A stretch of DNA of 64,000 nt, taken from Apricaphanius iberus. Taxonomy: Eukaryota > Chordata > Actinopteri > Cyprinodontiformes > Aphaniidae. The translations under genes were made by a program, and so were the position numbers. The notes below the pieces were generated by a model. That model was not told the DNA's origin. It made no database searches and saw nothing but the letters and a program-made list of their open reading frames with translations. Location of the stretch: positions 744,001 to 808,000 of the forward strand of contig JAPXFQ010000249.1 of NCBI GenBank assembly GCA_028564705.1, given 5' to 3'. Each line of letters starts with the position of its first letter. The stretch's first letter is position 1. Of this stretch, positions 12,001 through 22,100 are shown one piece after another.

Positions 12001-15000
12001 AGTTATTGGATTAAATAGGTGATGCAGATTGCTTTAGATATCTTATTAGGTTTTGGTCTTGGAAACTAAATTTTTTTGTTCTTAAAAACAAACTTTATGC
12101 ACCTTTTTATTCATTTAAGAATGTTAAATGAATAAAACTGACTTTTTACATTTTATTCAGAGGGCGTACTACAGTTTTCCCAGATCACATAATTTTACAA
12201 CTCTGAGTGTCTTTGAGTTGCTTACTGAGAGCTTGCAGATAAATGCATCATCGAGCTACAAACAACAAGCAGCTAATTTACAGCTTTGTTAGGCCAGTAG
12301 ACGCTGTATGATCAGGGGTTTTAAAAAGCACCTTCAGTTCTTAAACTGGGTCTGCTCTATATGGGTAATACATCATGAAAACTCTTGTTTTGGGGGGCCA
12401 TTTTACCAACAAACTACTCTCCTATCTTTCTTAATATTAAATTAAGAAACAAACAATTAAGAAACATCTCTACTACAATTAAGAAAATTGTAGTAGAGAT
12501 GATCTAAGTTGGTCCAGATTAAAAAAAAACAAAAAACTGTGAAATAGGTCTGCACTGGAAACCAGCATGAGATGTGTTTTTTAATGAGTTGTGGAATTCA
12601 GTCAAAAAAAATCAATAAATCTAAGTCTAGAGAAGCATGACATTTTTGAAATAGAAAACATCAAATTATCACCTTGAAAAATCTCCCAAAAAACATTTTG
12701 TTTTATGCACTAGATATGACGTAGAGGTGGACCACAGCTGCAGGCCAGCTCTGAGGAAGATCATTGAAAGGGACGACACACCGGCCAAAACTCTGGTTCT
12801 CTGTGTCTGTGAGATAGTCTCTAGAGGTCATGCCCTAAATGCACAGAGCCGCAGCGACCCCAAGACACCACAGAGCGCCGACACCAAGGTGGAAAACCCA
12901 TTTGCAGTTGTCCTACTTACTGATGGTTGGTATGCCATCAAAGCACAGCTGGACGAACCTCTGACTGTGATGCTTCACAAAGATCGACTTGTTGTTGGTG
13001 GCAAATTGATGATAAACGGAGCTCAACTGGTGGGATCGCAAGATGCTTGCTCCCCTTTGGAGGCACCGGATTCTCTTATGTTGAAGGTACTTGAAGATGA
13101 CAGGGATGTTTTTTATTTCTTTTTGTATAATTTTTGTTTCATTTTGTACAGACTGAAACATGCAGTTTGTTTGTTTAGATATGTGCTAATAGCACCAGGC
13201 GTGCACGGTGGGACACTAAACTGGGGTTTCAAAGAGATCCACGACCGTTTCTGCTTCCAATCTCCTGCTTGTATAGTAATGGAGGCCCAGTAGGATGTGT
13301 TGATATTATCATACTGAGAAGCTACCCCATGCAGGTGTGTATAGCCTTTATATATATTTTTATATTTCTTTTCACTCATATTTATCATGGATATTCCATA
13401 ACTGTTTGTCCTGATGATTAAACCTGTTTTCTGTTTTCCAGTGGATGGAGAGGAAATCAGATGGAGGTGTTGTGTTCAGGTCCGTTCGGGCAGAAGAAAA
13501 GGAGGCGAGACGATTCAACAACCACAAACAAAAAGCAGTAGAGATGCTGTTTGCCAAGGTTCAAGCTGAATTTGAAAAAGAGGAGGAAGGTAGAAGCACT
13601 AAATTCCACTTTAAATAGCAAATATAAACCTAGAGAAGCTTTAACATGTCACCCCCCATTCAGGGAGGACAAAACCTCAGCGCAGAAGGCGAACAATTGG
13701 CCAGCAGGACATTGAGATCTTGCAGGATGGAGAAGAGTTGTATGAAGCAGTTGGAGATGACCCTGCTTACCTGGAGGTAATGTCAACTTCACTTTACGTG
13801 TTTCAGTTTGCTTCTCTGACTATTTCTAACAGCTTTTCTATATTTGTGCCTTAGGCTCATTTAAGCAAACAACAGTTGGAGACTCTTCAGGCCTATAGGC
13901 GTTCTCTGATGGAGAAGAATCAGGCTGAGCTGCAGGACAGATATCGCCGTGCTCTGGAAGCAGAGGACAATGAACTGAGCTGTCCAAAAAGAGACGTGAC
14001 ACCTGTATGGAGACTATGCATTGCTGACGCAAGGGTCCAGTCCAGTTATGGTCTGTCTGTTTAATTTTTTTGTGTTTTTTTTTTATATATCTTATCTATG
14101 TCACTTTAAATTTCTTATTATTGTGTGTAAATTACGTTTTGTTTTTTGTTTGCCTTTCTGTAGTTTATCAATTAAACCTTTGGCGGCCCTCGTCAGACCT
14201 TCAGTCTTTGCTGAAGGAAGGTCGTCGATTTAGAGTTTATAACCTTGTTGCCTCTGATGGAAAGAAGCGTAGCAGCGTTGACGCTGTTCAGCTGACCGGG
14301 ACAAAGAAGACGCAGTTCCTGGAACTTCAGGTGGTGTATGACTCAAAAGACAATCTATAACTTAAAATGATGGAGGAAACATTTTCCAACACCTGACAAA
14401 ACTTTGCGATCAGGCCTCCCAAGAATGGCTGTCGTCACGTTTCCAGCAAAGAGTCTCCACAGACTTTGTAGATCTTCAGAATGAGGGCTTCAAGCCCCTG
14501 TGTGGAGAAGTTGATCTAACAGGATATGTCATCAGCGTTACAGATGAAAAGGGTTAGTGTGTGTGTCCTTTTTTTCTACTTTTGTTCTCCTCTGTATTGT
14601 TAACTGAATGGCGATCTTCCCATTTGTACACAGGTTCCTCCCCTGCATTTTATTTGGTTGACGGGAAACTGAATTTTGTAAAAGTGCGCTGTTTCAGCAG
14701 CTTGTCTCAGGCCGGCCTTGAAGATTTGGTAAAACCACGTGTCCTGTTGGCGCTGAGCAACCTGCAGCTCAGAGGCCAGTCCATGTACCCCACTCCTGTT
14801 GTGTATGCTGGGGATCTGACTGCCTTCTCTACAAACCCCAAGGAGATTCATCTGCAGGCATCCCTGAACCGACTGAAAAACTTGGTGCAGGTACAGTGCT
14901 AGAAACGAAACTCGCTCCTTAGGTGCTTCACAACCATCCATTTCTGTAGATGTTCTTGCAATCAAATCATATAACCGGTCAAACGTTCTCATTTTTATTC

Positions 15001-17178
15001 TCATCACCTTGGAGTAACTGCCGTGTTGTTAACTTGTCACTGTTTTTTTGTGTTTTTAGTCTAAAGACAACTTCTTTCTGACTGCTGAGGAAAAACTGGC
15101 CCATTTACTCAAGTCTGATGGCGTGAATTCTGTCTGCTCTTCATCTTGGCAACCTCAAACGCCAGTCTCTGCAACAGACAGAAGACAAGACTCAAAGACA
15201 AGTGTGAGTATATTTTCATTAACATTTTGTGTATTGTTTTATACAGTGCCTTGCAAAATATCCATCCTTAATTGTTATATAATTTTTTTTTCATATTACA
15301 ACCACAGGCTTAGTATTCTGAAGGATTTAAGGTCCTCAACAGAGAGAGAAAGCAGAGAAATGGGTTTTCCTTTATGTTCTATAAGGATCAGTTTTCTGGA
15401 GTTTGTGACAATAGCTGTTGGGTTGAGCGATTCTCCCACCTGAGCGAGATATCTCTCCCACTTCTTCAGAGTTAACAAGTCGTCTCTTTTTGCCTTGTCT
15501 CTACGTTTAGGTGACCAGCCATGTCTAAGTAGGTTGGCTCCAGCTGTGGCATACTCCCATTTTTGGAGGAGGGCTAGAATGGAGCCTGGAATATTCTATA
15601 ACCTAACCCCTCTTTTGTCTTGATCAAATTAGCGAGTCCCAAGTGATGCAGTTGATTTCCCTAACATCACAGGTGTATTTATTCTGGGATTAAATTAAAC
15701 AACAATGGGCTCCGCTACTACAGAGGTGTGACCGAGACTGGGCTTGTTTGATTGTTGTCCGCTTTGTCTTTCGTCCTGAATCATGCATATGATGTACTTC
15801 AATTTAAATTATAACTAATGTTGTGCCTTTTACCTGTGTTTGTCAAGTGTTTTGGGATTTATTTGATTTTAAACACTTGTATTAAAATGCCTACAAATCA
15901 GAAATTGCATATATGACGTCCATGCATGCTGGCTCTTGCTCCGCCGACTTTTCCTCCCCCAGCATAGCTGCCACTTTCCCCATGGTCAGATTTATAGAGG
16001 TTTTCTCCACGTTTAATGCTCTTTCCTTCGTCCTGAGGCTACGGCCCTTTGTCTTTGTCTTCTTCTTGAATTGTAGTCTAAGTGTTTTTATACTAAAACA
16101 TAAAGTAACTTTTGCCGCCGGTCCAAAATTAGCGTTTTCTCTGCATCAAAATGTGTATTTAAAATTTGCAGACATCATATGTTCAATCCACGGCGCATTT
16201 CAAACTGGATCAGAAAATGACTTTTATCTCTCCATTGACTCACATCCATTTTTTTTGTCAGTAGTGGACCCATGGGCCAGAAGTAGAAGGGTGTGACTAA
16301 AGCTCTCTGTACGCCACAGGATGGCTGTCGTCAGCTATAAAGGCTGAGCCAGTAGCAATGGCTGATTATAATTGAAGTGCAGTTTAAACTTTTAAACAGA
16401 AGAGGGCACCACAGTAACGGTTTTTGGTCGAAAATTAATATTTTTAATTAAAATGTAATGCAATGCCAAAAATAATTACCATACATCTACACTGCACTAT
16501 TTGACATTTGTCATTTTATGGGCCAACAGTTTATTATATTAAAAAAGTTGATTTAGGGATGAGTTGCCCTCTAAGGATGTCAGATTAAAAGGGGGGTCAA
16601 TACTTATGTGAACTTGGCTTTTCACATTTTTTTTTCTAAGAGTTTAAAAACATTTTTTTTTATGTCACAATTCAGTGTTGTGTAAAAATACATAGAAATT
16701 TGTGTTTACAGCTTCAGAAAATGTAACTAGATCAGAGGGTTGGAATGCTTTTGTAAGGCTCTGTATATTTGTTCTAAGCACTTTATTGTTTATTGAGAGC
16801 TAAAAACATCTTTTCATGCAGGTGACATTTCAGAAACCATTAAAAAACCTCGGATCCTTAACACCCGTCAGCAGTAAGCTTCCTGCAGCAACATCTTCAA
16901 CAGAAAAAGACCCGAAAAGCCTGAAAAGAAAAAGAGCTTTGGATTATCTTTCCCGCATCCCATCCCCACCACCCATCTCTCCCCTGGGCACAGTAGTTTC
17001 ACCTTGTGTAAATAAAACATTCAACCCTCCTCGAAGGTCTGGGCCTCCTAGCACTTTAAAACCAGCACAGACTGCTGTACCAAAACTGACTGATTCTCTG
17101 ATGGAGGATGAATGGGTGAACGATGAGGAACTGGCCATGATTGATACTCAGGCGTTGCACGTTGGAAATTTAGCTTAG
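1..17178 (+). CDS. brca2: brca2, 3' portion (5'-partial at window start), 21 exons
   Basis: BRCA2 loads RAD51 onto resected DNA in the nucleus during homologous recombination. Exons read by splice sites and frame: 1-105, 185-240, 1060-1141, 1310-1876, 3990-8864, 9112-9210, 9292-9358, 9445-9896, 9977-10158, 10255-10442, 10524-10694, 12714-13086, 13179-13334, 13442-13589, 13664-13776, 13855-14050, 14164-14330, 14414-14552, 14634-14890, 15060-15203, 16822-17178. Phases join in frame to give about 2963 residues; codon 1 starts at base 3. Exons 15, 16, 17, 19 and 24 (182, 188, 171, 156, 139 nt) equal the human lengths I remember. Seen directly: BRC repeats in exon 11, FVPPF motifs in exon 14, helical/OB-fold DNA-binding sequence such as VYNHYRW and LTDGWYA in exons 16-18, and PPPISPL in exon 27. 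The N-terminal PALB2-binding part lies upstream of the window. Intron 15 begins with GC. The exon 10 equivalent (567 nt) is about half the human length. Confidence 0.97.
2098..3715 (+). mobile_element. Complete Tc1-type DNA transposon (DD38E, Intruder-like) in brca2 intron 10
   Basis: 1618 bp, flanked on both sides by the TA target duplication (2096-2097 and 3716-3717). Terminal inverted repeats are identical for the first 27 bases, starting CACTACCGTTC and reaching GGGGTCAC. One uninterrupted transposase ORF lies between them in the same orientation as brca2. Intact ends plus an intact ORF argue for a recent insertion. Nothing in the surrounding intron suggests it disrupts splicing. Confidence 0.95.
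2510..3553 (+). CDS. Tc1-like transposase, intact, 347 aa
   Basis: Cut-and-paste transposase of the Tc1/mariner superfamily that moves its element into TA sites. N-terminal paired-like helix-turn-helix (residues about 8-48), a GRPR-type hook at 59-62, then a second DNA-binding half and a DDE domain. Catalytic residues visible: D154 (WTDES), D244 (QQDNDPKH) and E283 (SPDLNPVE). The spacing between the second D and the E is 38 residues, not the usual 34, because of an insertion around KQAAGILSV. That spacing matches the DD38E (Intruder) branch as I recall it. No frameshift or stop occurs over the full length. The start is the first ATG before the HTH; an overlapping ORF at 2367 is a frame shadow. 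Confidence 0.93.
   Translation: MARKRELSSETRQSILVLRNEGYSMREIAKKLKISYNGVYYSLQRTAQTGSNQSRKRSGRPRCTTEQEDKYIRVSSLRNRRLTGPQLASSLNSTRKTPVSTSTVKRRLRDSGLQGRVAKKKPYLRLANKRKRLRWAKEHRHWTEEDWKKVLWTDESKFEVFGSQRRTFVRRRTTEKMLEECLTPSVKHGGGNVMVWGCFGAGKVGDLYRVKGILNKEGYHSILQRHAIPSGQRLIGANFILQQDNDPKHTSKLCKNYLEKKQAAGILSVMEWPAQSPDLNPVELLWEQLDRMVRKKCPSNQSKLWELLLEAWGAISPDYLNKLTARMPKVCNAVIAPNVGFFNESKV
3990..8864 (+). CDS. brca2: brca2 exon 11 (BRC-repeat exon)
   Basis: One 4875-nt exon encoding about 1625 residues, close to the length I recall for human exon 11. It is bounded by a tttatttag acceptor and a CCTG|gtaagc donor. It enters in phase 1 from exon 10 (G joined to AA gives Glu) and leaves in phase 1 to exon 12. 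The open frame extends back to an ATG at 3869, but the 40 codons before 3990 are intronic: they are not BRCA2-like and contain the polypyrimidine tract. The exon carries all the BRC motifs described separately, set in acidic, Ser/Lys-rich linkers. Confidence 0.95.
4688..8500 (+). repeat. brca2: Array of 15 BRC repeats (RAD51-binding motifs)
   Basis: Each BRC repeat is about 28 residues, with a G-F-x-x-A core that docks on RAD51 and a later L-F-x-E-like patch. Starts in frame: 4688, 5384, 5732, 6137, 6314, 6470, 6638, 6935, 7088, 7256, 7592, 7745, 7916, 8258, 8417. Fourteen keep F-x-x-A; the one at 6314 reads FQTV. The second patch is good at 4688 (LFEE), 5384 (LFQE), 7256 (LFKE), 7592 (LFGE) and 7916 (LFKE). 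It is poor at 6137 (ILNQ) and 6638 (EEFDD). Human BRCA2 has eight BRC repeats, so this array is nearly doubled within a similar exon length. Some weaker copies may not bind RAD51. Confidence 0.9.
6314..8500 (+). repeat. brca2: Higher-order tandem unit (A-B-C BRC triplet), about four copies
   Basis: The last eleven BRC repeats fall into a periodic A-B-C order. A type at 6314, 6935, 7592, 8258; B type (ASGKPV core) at 6470, 7088, 7745, 8417; C type at 6638, 7256, 7916. A-to-A spacing is 621, 657, 666 nt; A-to-B is 156, 153, 153, 159; B-to-C is 168, 168, 171. The C-to-A linker is also related between copies 1 and 2: a QEE(D/E)A-F-x-DCD block and a later ENISP block just before the next A. The fourth copy lacks a C repeat. 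This regular spacing shows in-frame tandem duplication of a roughly 650-bp block rather than independent single-repeat gains. Confidence 0.88.
9542..9646 (+). repeat. brca2: Duplicated FVPPF (PhePP-type) motif in brca2 exon 14
   Basis: Two PAFVPPF motifs lie 81 nt (27 codons) apart, with Phe codons at 9545 and 9626, and similar basic residues follow each. In human BRCA2 one such motif (KVFVPPF) is encoded in exon 14 and is known as the PhePP motif that contacts the meiotic recombinase DMC1. The flanking nucleotides of the two copies are also alike, consistent with a short tandem duplication. Confidence 0.75.
10159..10254 (+). other. brca2: GC-AG intron (brca2 intron 15)
   Basis: Exon 15 runs to ...CACAAGAG and the intron opens GCAAGAGG; there is no GT nearby that keeps frame. 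It closes with ctgtttcag before [10 protein letters not shown]. Ending here gives a 182-nt exon, identical to the human length I remember, and keeps the conserved junction (human KQ|LYTYG). Reading through instead meets TGA at 10186. Confidence 0.85.
10736..11760 (+). mobile_element. Non-autonomous hAT-like repeat in brca2 intron 17
   Basis: About 1.02 kb with imperfect terminal inverted repeats around GGCTGGACGATATC on the left and the reverse complement of ATATCGCCCAGCTCT on the right. It is homologous over most of its length to the repeat at 35872-38773. The GGGCTGGGCGATAT-type end is common in fish repeats. No open transposase frame is seen. It preserves the uninterrupted sequence (around 11314-11330, ACACATCTTGAGG) where the sister copy has a nested hAT insertion. 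I could not define a target duplication. Confidence 0.75.
12465..12501. repeat. Perfect 16-bp inverted repeat with 5-nt loop
   Basis: CATCTCTACTACAATT is followed by AAGAA and then by its exact reverse complement. It lies in brca2 intron 17, about 200 bp before the exon 18 acceptor. No larger element is seen around it. Confidence 0.85.
15244..16763. mobile_element. CAGTGCCTTGCAAAA-type mariner-like element in brca2 intron 26
   Basis: The left end CAGTGCCTTGCAAAATATCC and the right end (reverse complement CAGAGCCTTACAAAAGCATTC) form terminal inverted repeats, each flanked by TA, giving about 1520 bp. The interior has no transposase that I can read. The middle part (about 15700-16450) differs in character and may be a nested insertion. 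Related ends occur at 39810, 41180, 44915 and 51793. Confidence 0.7.
16822..17178 (+). CDS. brca2: brca2 terminal exon (C-terminal RAD51/CDK segment)
   Basis: 118 codons plus stop. It contains a basic patch ([13 protein letters not shown]) followed by PPPISPL, the counterpart of the human PPPVSPI site whose serine (S3291) is phosphorylated by CDK to control RAD51 filament binding. The protein ends about 65 residues after this motif, at HVGNLA. Human BRCA2 continues well past it to a distal basic tail, which is absent here. The likely poly(A) signal is ATTAAA at 17291. Confidence 0.93.
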   Translation: MTFQKPLKNLGSLTPVSSKLPAATSSTEKDPKSLKRKRALDYLSRIPSPPPISPLGTVVSPCVNKTFNPPRRSGPPSTLKPAQTAVPKLTDSLMEDEWVNDEELAMIDTQALHVGNLA

Positions 17179-19160
17179 TTTTACCTGCCTGTTAACAGCA
17201 GGGCAATTTTTTAAAACTGTAAAAGATATGTGAAAACAGAAAGCTGTTGAGAACATGTCCTGCTGTTGTGTTTGTCATGTCCTCAAACATATTAAAGTGT
17301 TTAAAAATGATTTTCACAGTAAAATAACATCTTCACTTTTGCACTTAACTCTATAATTGTCTTTTGGTTTAACTTTTAGTTAAAAAATACTTAGAATTTA
17401 AGGAAGACCTGCTATATGGACAGCTGCTCTGTTTTGGGTACATACATGGTTTAAGACTGAGATTATTCTAAAATTTCCCTCAAGTGTTTCATGACTTTTG
17501 GAAAAACACGATGTTTAATTTTTAATATCTGCTGGAGTAGTGTTGTCATTTTTAAAGATCTTCTATGTTCTTTTTTCAGTCAAAATGAAGACAAGTATAT
17601 TTTATAACACAACTACTGATGATAGTTGTTTTACAACGTGTTGATTTTTTTTTTATTCTCCTGTGCAAATTCATTTGTTATTCAATGATGTGTGGAAAAA
17701 AATGTAGAACTTGCATTTTTTTAATCTAAATTTTAAAGTAGAATTTGGTTCATTCTTTTGTTTAGCCAGATACAGAGGATATACAAAGAACCACTTGAGC
17801 CACAGGATACTTCTTCCACAGTTTGAGAACTACGCCATTGTTTTGAAATGTATCCATAAAGTGCAACTTAAAACATTCAATGTTTACAAAATGGCAAAGA
17901 CCAGTAATGTGAAAAAACTAGAATTTCTAGAGGTCTCGGTCTATGAATTGGGACCTATTTTCAGCCAGTCCTTCTGGGGGCGCTAAAGCAGATGGGTGAG
18001 AGGGAAGAACAACGTCATTTCCGTAAACATAACCCAGGAACACTGACATGTTGAAAGCTGGTGCCGACTGTTTTGGTAAAACGTTTGGAAACATTTCAGC
18101 GTCCTGAATGTGTAAGGTAAGTTCCCACGAAAGCAAAATGTACCAAAGTTTTTGCATAGCAACCATCATCTCTGTGTAAGTCCCCTTCTCGTGTTGACCT
18201 CGTGTTACTCTCCCTTAGCTAAAGAGCTACTGGTGACTTAGTTTCGAAATTAGCCAATGTCTTCTCATATGGATATTCGACTAAACATGTTTAGGTATAA
18301 TCACACGTTAAATCAAGATTACATACCGCCATCTTGTTCTGGTGTAATATTTTTATGGTTCGCATCGAAATATAAGCTGTTCATATTTTATAGTCAGTCG
18401 TTCAGCGTAAATGTTTTAACGCAAACAGTGGTTTATTCTAGGTGTTTTTTTTTCTTTTCTTGTAGTTATGTTTTTGGCTCGCAGCAACCCAGAATACTTT
18501 TTTTCTTAAAAGAATGAAAAGTAGAAAATACCCAATCTAAAGCGATTTTAATGATCTGATTTTATATTGCGGCCAATGAAATCATGGTGAAAACTGCTTA
18601 CATCAAGAATTGACCAGCATGCAGTCGGTGACTCCCTCCAAAACTTGTTTAAAGTCAAAAGGACAATTTCTACCGAACTTGGATGTTCAGTGTTGAATTC
18701 CGGTACCTTAATGGAAAGTTTAGTGACGGGAAAAGTATGATTGGGGGGGGACATATTAAAAAGAATTTATCAAGTATCATCAACAAGAAGATAAGAGGGA
18801 CCCCACTCAACAATATAGATGGACTGAAGGCCACTGACTTGGGGCCTTCTTAACATGTCAGTGAAACAACAGGTTGATACCTCCATGCCAGGCTTTTATG
18901 AAAGTATGTTCCTGATTACAGAGACATACTTTGATCAGGGCAGCATTTCTGTAATCCTAATCTTTTTTTTTTATATTGTTCAGATGTCTATTATAATTCT
19001 GAAAAACTGAATTCTTTATTTTCATTAGAGGTTAACGGAATATAGGACTCCCTGTAGTTTGTCTATATAATATATGAATTTTCTCTTATTGATTTGAATT
19101 GTAATTGATTAACTCTGGGATCATATTCTAAAATGCTACGGTATTCAAATTGTTTTCTAG
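17179..19160 (+). other. brca2 3' UTR and brca2-n4bp2l2 spacer; possible n4bp2l2 first exon
   Basis: AT-rich 3' UTR follows the brca2 stop, with ATTAAA at 17291. A clear donor-like site GTGTAAG|gtaagttc lies at 18116/18117 in a less AT-rich patch (about 17940-18120). Because the n4bp2l2 coding exon begins directly after a splice acceptor at 19160, this patch could be its untranslated first exon and promoter. That is inference only. The rest shows nothing recognisable. Confidence 0.4.
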
Positions 19161-22100
19161 ATGTCACAACTGGATTCCTCCCCCAAGAGCCACAAACTCC
19201 CAGACGATCCTCGCAAGGGAGACGACTGTGATAAAAACCATTCCGAATTGGAGACCAATGATCCGAACAGATGTTTAAGAGAAAAAGTGTTGAAGGAGGT
19301 AGGACTCACCAGCACAGCCTTCATTGGTCCTGCGTTTCCTCCGCAAAAAGTCTCAGCCAAGTCTGACATTGAAGACTCGTTGAGTTTATTTTACAAAGAG
19401 CTTGAGAAGATTGATACACCAGATGGGCTCAGTGTTGCTCCAGAGAAAGAAGATGTTTGGCCCAACCACAAGCTGCCTGAACTTCCTACCAGCAAGCCAT
19501 TTCAGTATGCACCTGACGGGAGAATCGTCTCCACGGAAAGCTCTGCAGAAAAGAACAGTTACCAGAGCAACGGTGGACCGACTAAGTCCTCCTGGGCTCA
19601 CGGGTATCAATATGAACCTTACCAGCTCAAAAGGCAGAGGCCAGTGGGCAACCAGTGGGATTATAAGATTCCACCAAACCAGCCACCGTATCCTCGATTT
19701 CACAGACCACCTTTCCCTCACCAATCACACCAGTCTAGATACTCGAATCCACAAAACATTCCAGCACATGTCTACGTCAACCAAGAAAATTCTGGAATGG
19801 AGAACCAGCATCACAAGGATTTTCATCTTCCACCGTTTTCAAGCCCTCCACCTCCAGGCTTGTTCCTTCGTCGTCCTCCTCCTCCTCCTCCTCCTCAGGG
19901 CTTCCAGGAAAACCCTCCGCAGCACTTTGGGTGGAAAGAACAAAGTTTCTATGAGACGGAGTCAAACAACGTACCTGTTAGGTGGTATGGAGACCAAAGA
20001 GAAGAAGGGCAACGGCGTGATGAAGATCATGGCAGGCCTCCAAGGTTTATGTCAGAAAATAAACCATGGGAACAACAGCATCACTACCGACCCTGCGATG
20101 AAAGGAGTGATTATCAGTCCAGTCTGGTGCTGATCTTGATGAGGGGATTACCAGGATCTGGGAAAACCACACTAGCCAGGTACACCTATGAGTAATCCTA
20201 AATACCAGTTTGCTTTTTGGCAATTTAATGCATTTCTTATGCATAAATATATGTTTTTTTTTTCCTTTTATTGACATAAACAACACTTGCAGAGAGCTAC
20301 TGTCCTCTGGCCCCAGTGGAATAATTCTGAGCACAGACGATTACTTTGCTGAAAACGCAGGCTACTGCTATGATCCAGGCCTTCTAGGGGCGGCGCATGA
20401 ATGGAACCAGAGCAGAGGTGAGGTCTCAGTAAATGCTTCTTCAGGCTCAGATAATTATGTCATTTAAAACAAATCTTGGATCGTTAGTCTTTTTCTGAAT
20501 CACTTAAATGGCTCTATGGTGTTTGGGTTCAATGTCATATTAGCTAAAGATGCCCTGCATGATGGCCGGTCTCCTATTATTATTGACAACACAAACCTCC
20601 AAGCCTGGGAGATGAAGCCATATGTCCAAATGGTAAGGTGTATCTTATTTGTTTACTCATCTATTTCAAGTGTAAAATATCACTAAAAGGGGAAATGTAG
20701 ACACATATATACTATTTTGCAGTATTAAATGAACGTTAGTACTAGCTATAAAAATTACTTTATACTGTATGAATGCTATTAAATGAGGTAGCTGGAGACA
20801 CTCAAGTAAAAGTGCTGAGGAAAAGTATCTACCTTTTCTTCGGATGCTTTTTTGTTTCACTGAAATATTTGAAATAACTGTTCATTAAGGGAACAGAGCT
20901 ATCCAAACCTTGCTGGCAGTAGCTGACACTGAGTGTTATACATCAATTCAGAGGAATTTGCCCCCCCTGCTTTTATTTTAGAAGGGTTTGAATTTGGCAG
21001 CAATGGGAGGATTTTTGAGCAAGATTGTAGAGGCTAAGGGCAAACAACAAACTTCTCTATCAGATTTAAAGGGATATTCCACCCCTAAGTAAAAACGTAT
21101 CCTTTGCCATATTTTCCCCGGAGTTACATAAGTGAGAAAAAACAACAACTTGTAACCATCCCAGTAATTCTTCTGATCTGGCAGCAGTCTGTTAGCATTT
21201 GGTTTTAGCTTAGCATAATCTAATGTAAGTGAATGGGAACTACTAGCATGCTAGCATATCCTAAATGGGCTTAGATGACATGGGTAATTACGGGGCTGGT
21301 TACAAAATGCTTTTTTTTTTCATTTATCTAACCATGGGGAATATAGCAACAGACACATTTTTACTTAGGCGTGAAATTTTCCTTTAGGTCTAAACTTTAG
21401 ACCACCTGCTACATTTATTTATTGCTACAGAACCTGCTTTTAGAGGTCCTATAATTTTATTAGCTGCTAACTGGCTAATAGAGCAAAAAAAAAACAGTAA
21501 TGCTGCATTCAGACAAACCCCACACGTCAGCGTCAGTTGCGGCAACATTACATGTAAAGTCTATGGTATAGTACGTCAGAGGTCCATCAAAGTCTCTGCG
21601 GTGCGTTGTGTACGTTGGCTCCGTAAACTTCACTTGCGTTACGTACGGCAATGCAGAAGTTCAGCTAGTTTAACTTTTTACAGACCCAACGCAGTTAACG
21701 CAGTACGGCAACCAATCAGAGCGTCTCACTGTAGTTATTTCACTATACACGTATCTTGAATGAAGCGCGGTTCCAGTGAAAACATTTTCAACAAACGCAG
21801 ATTTAAAAAATCTGAAATAACACTTACCGAAGACAGATGGACAGGCGCTCCTAAAGAGGAACAGATAACCTGTAGTTGGTGTCCTGGTAGGAGATTTAAG
21901 CTCCGATGCGACCGAGGAGGTCGTAAAATTAGGCAAGGGACAGACGGAAGTAGCACTGAAAGTGAACCTCATCCGTAAGCAGCTCCTGGAGCGAATGGTT
22001 AAACTCCCCCGAACTCAGAACGCATCTGAATGCTGCTGATGCACGCGATGTCAACGTTGTCTGGCTTTATCTAGCTAATAAAGCCAAGCCACTTTCTAGT

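Noticed and set aside
19402..20133. 243-codon open frame overlapping n4bp2l2 exon
   Set aside because: Frame shadow of the low-complexity n4bp2l2 exon; the other frame matches the known N-terminus and the Walker A motif.
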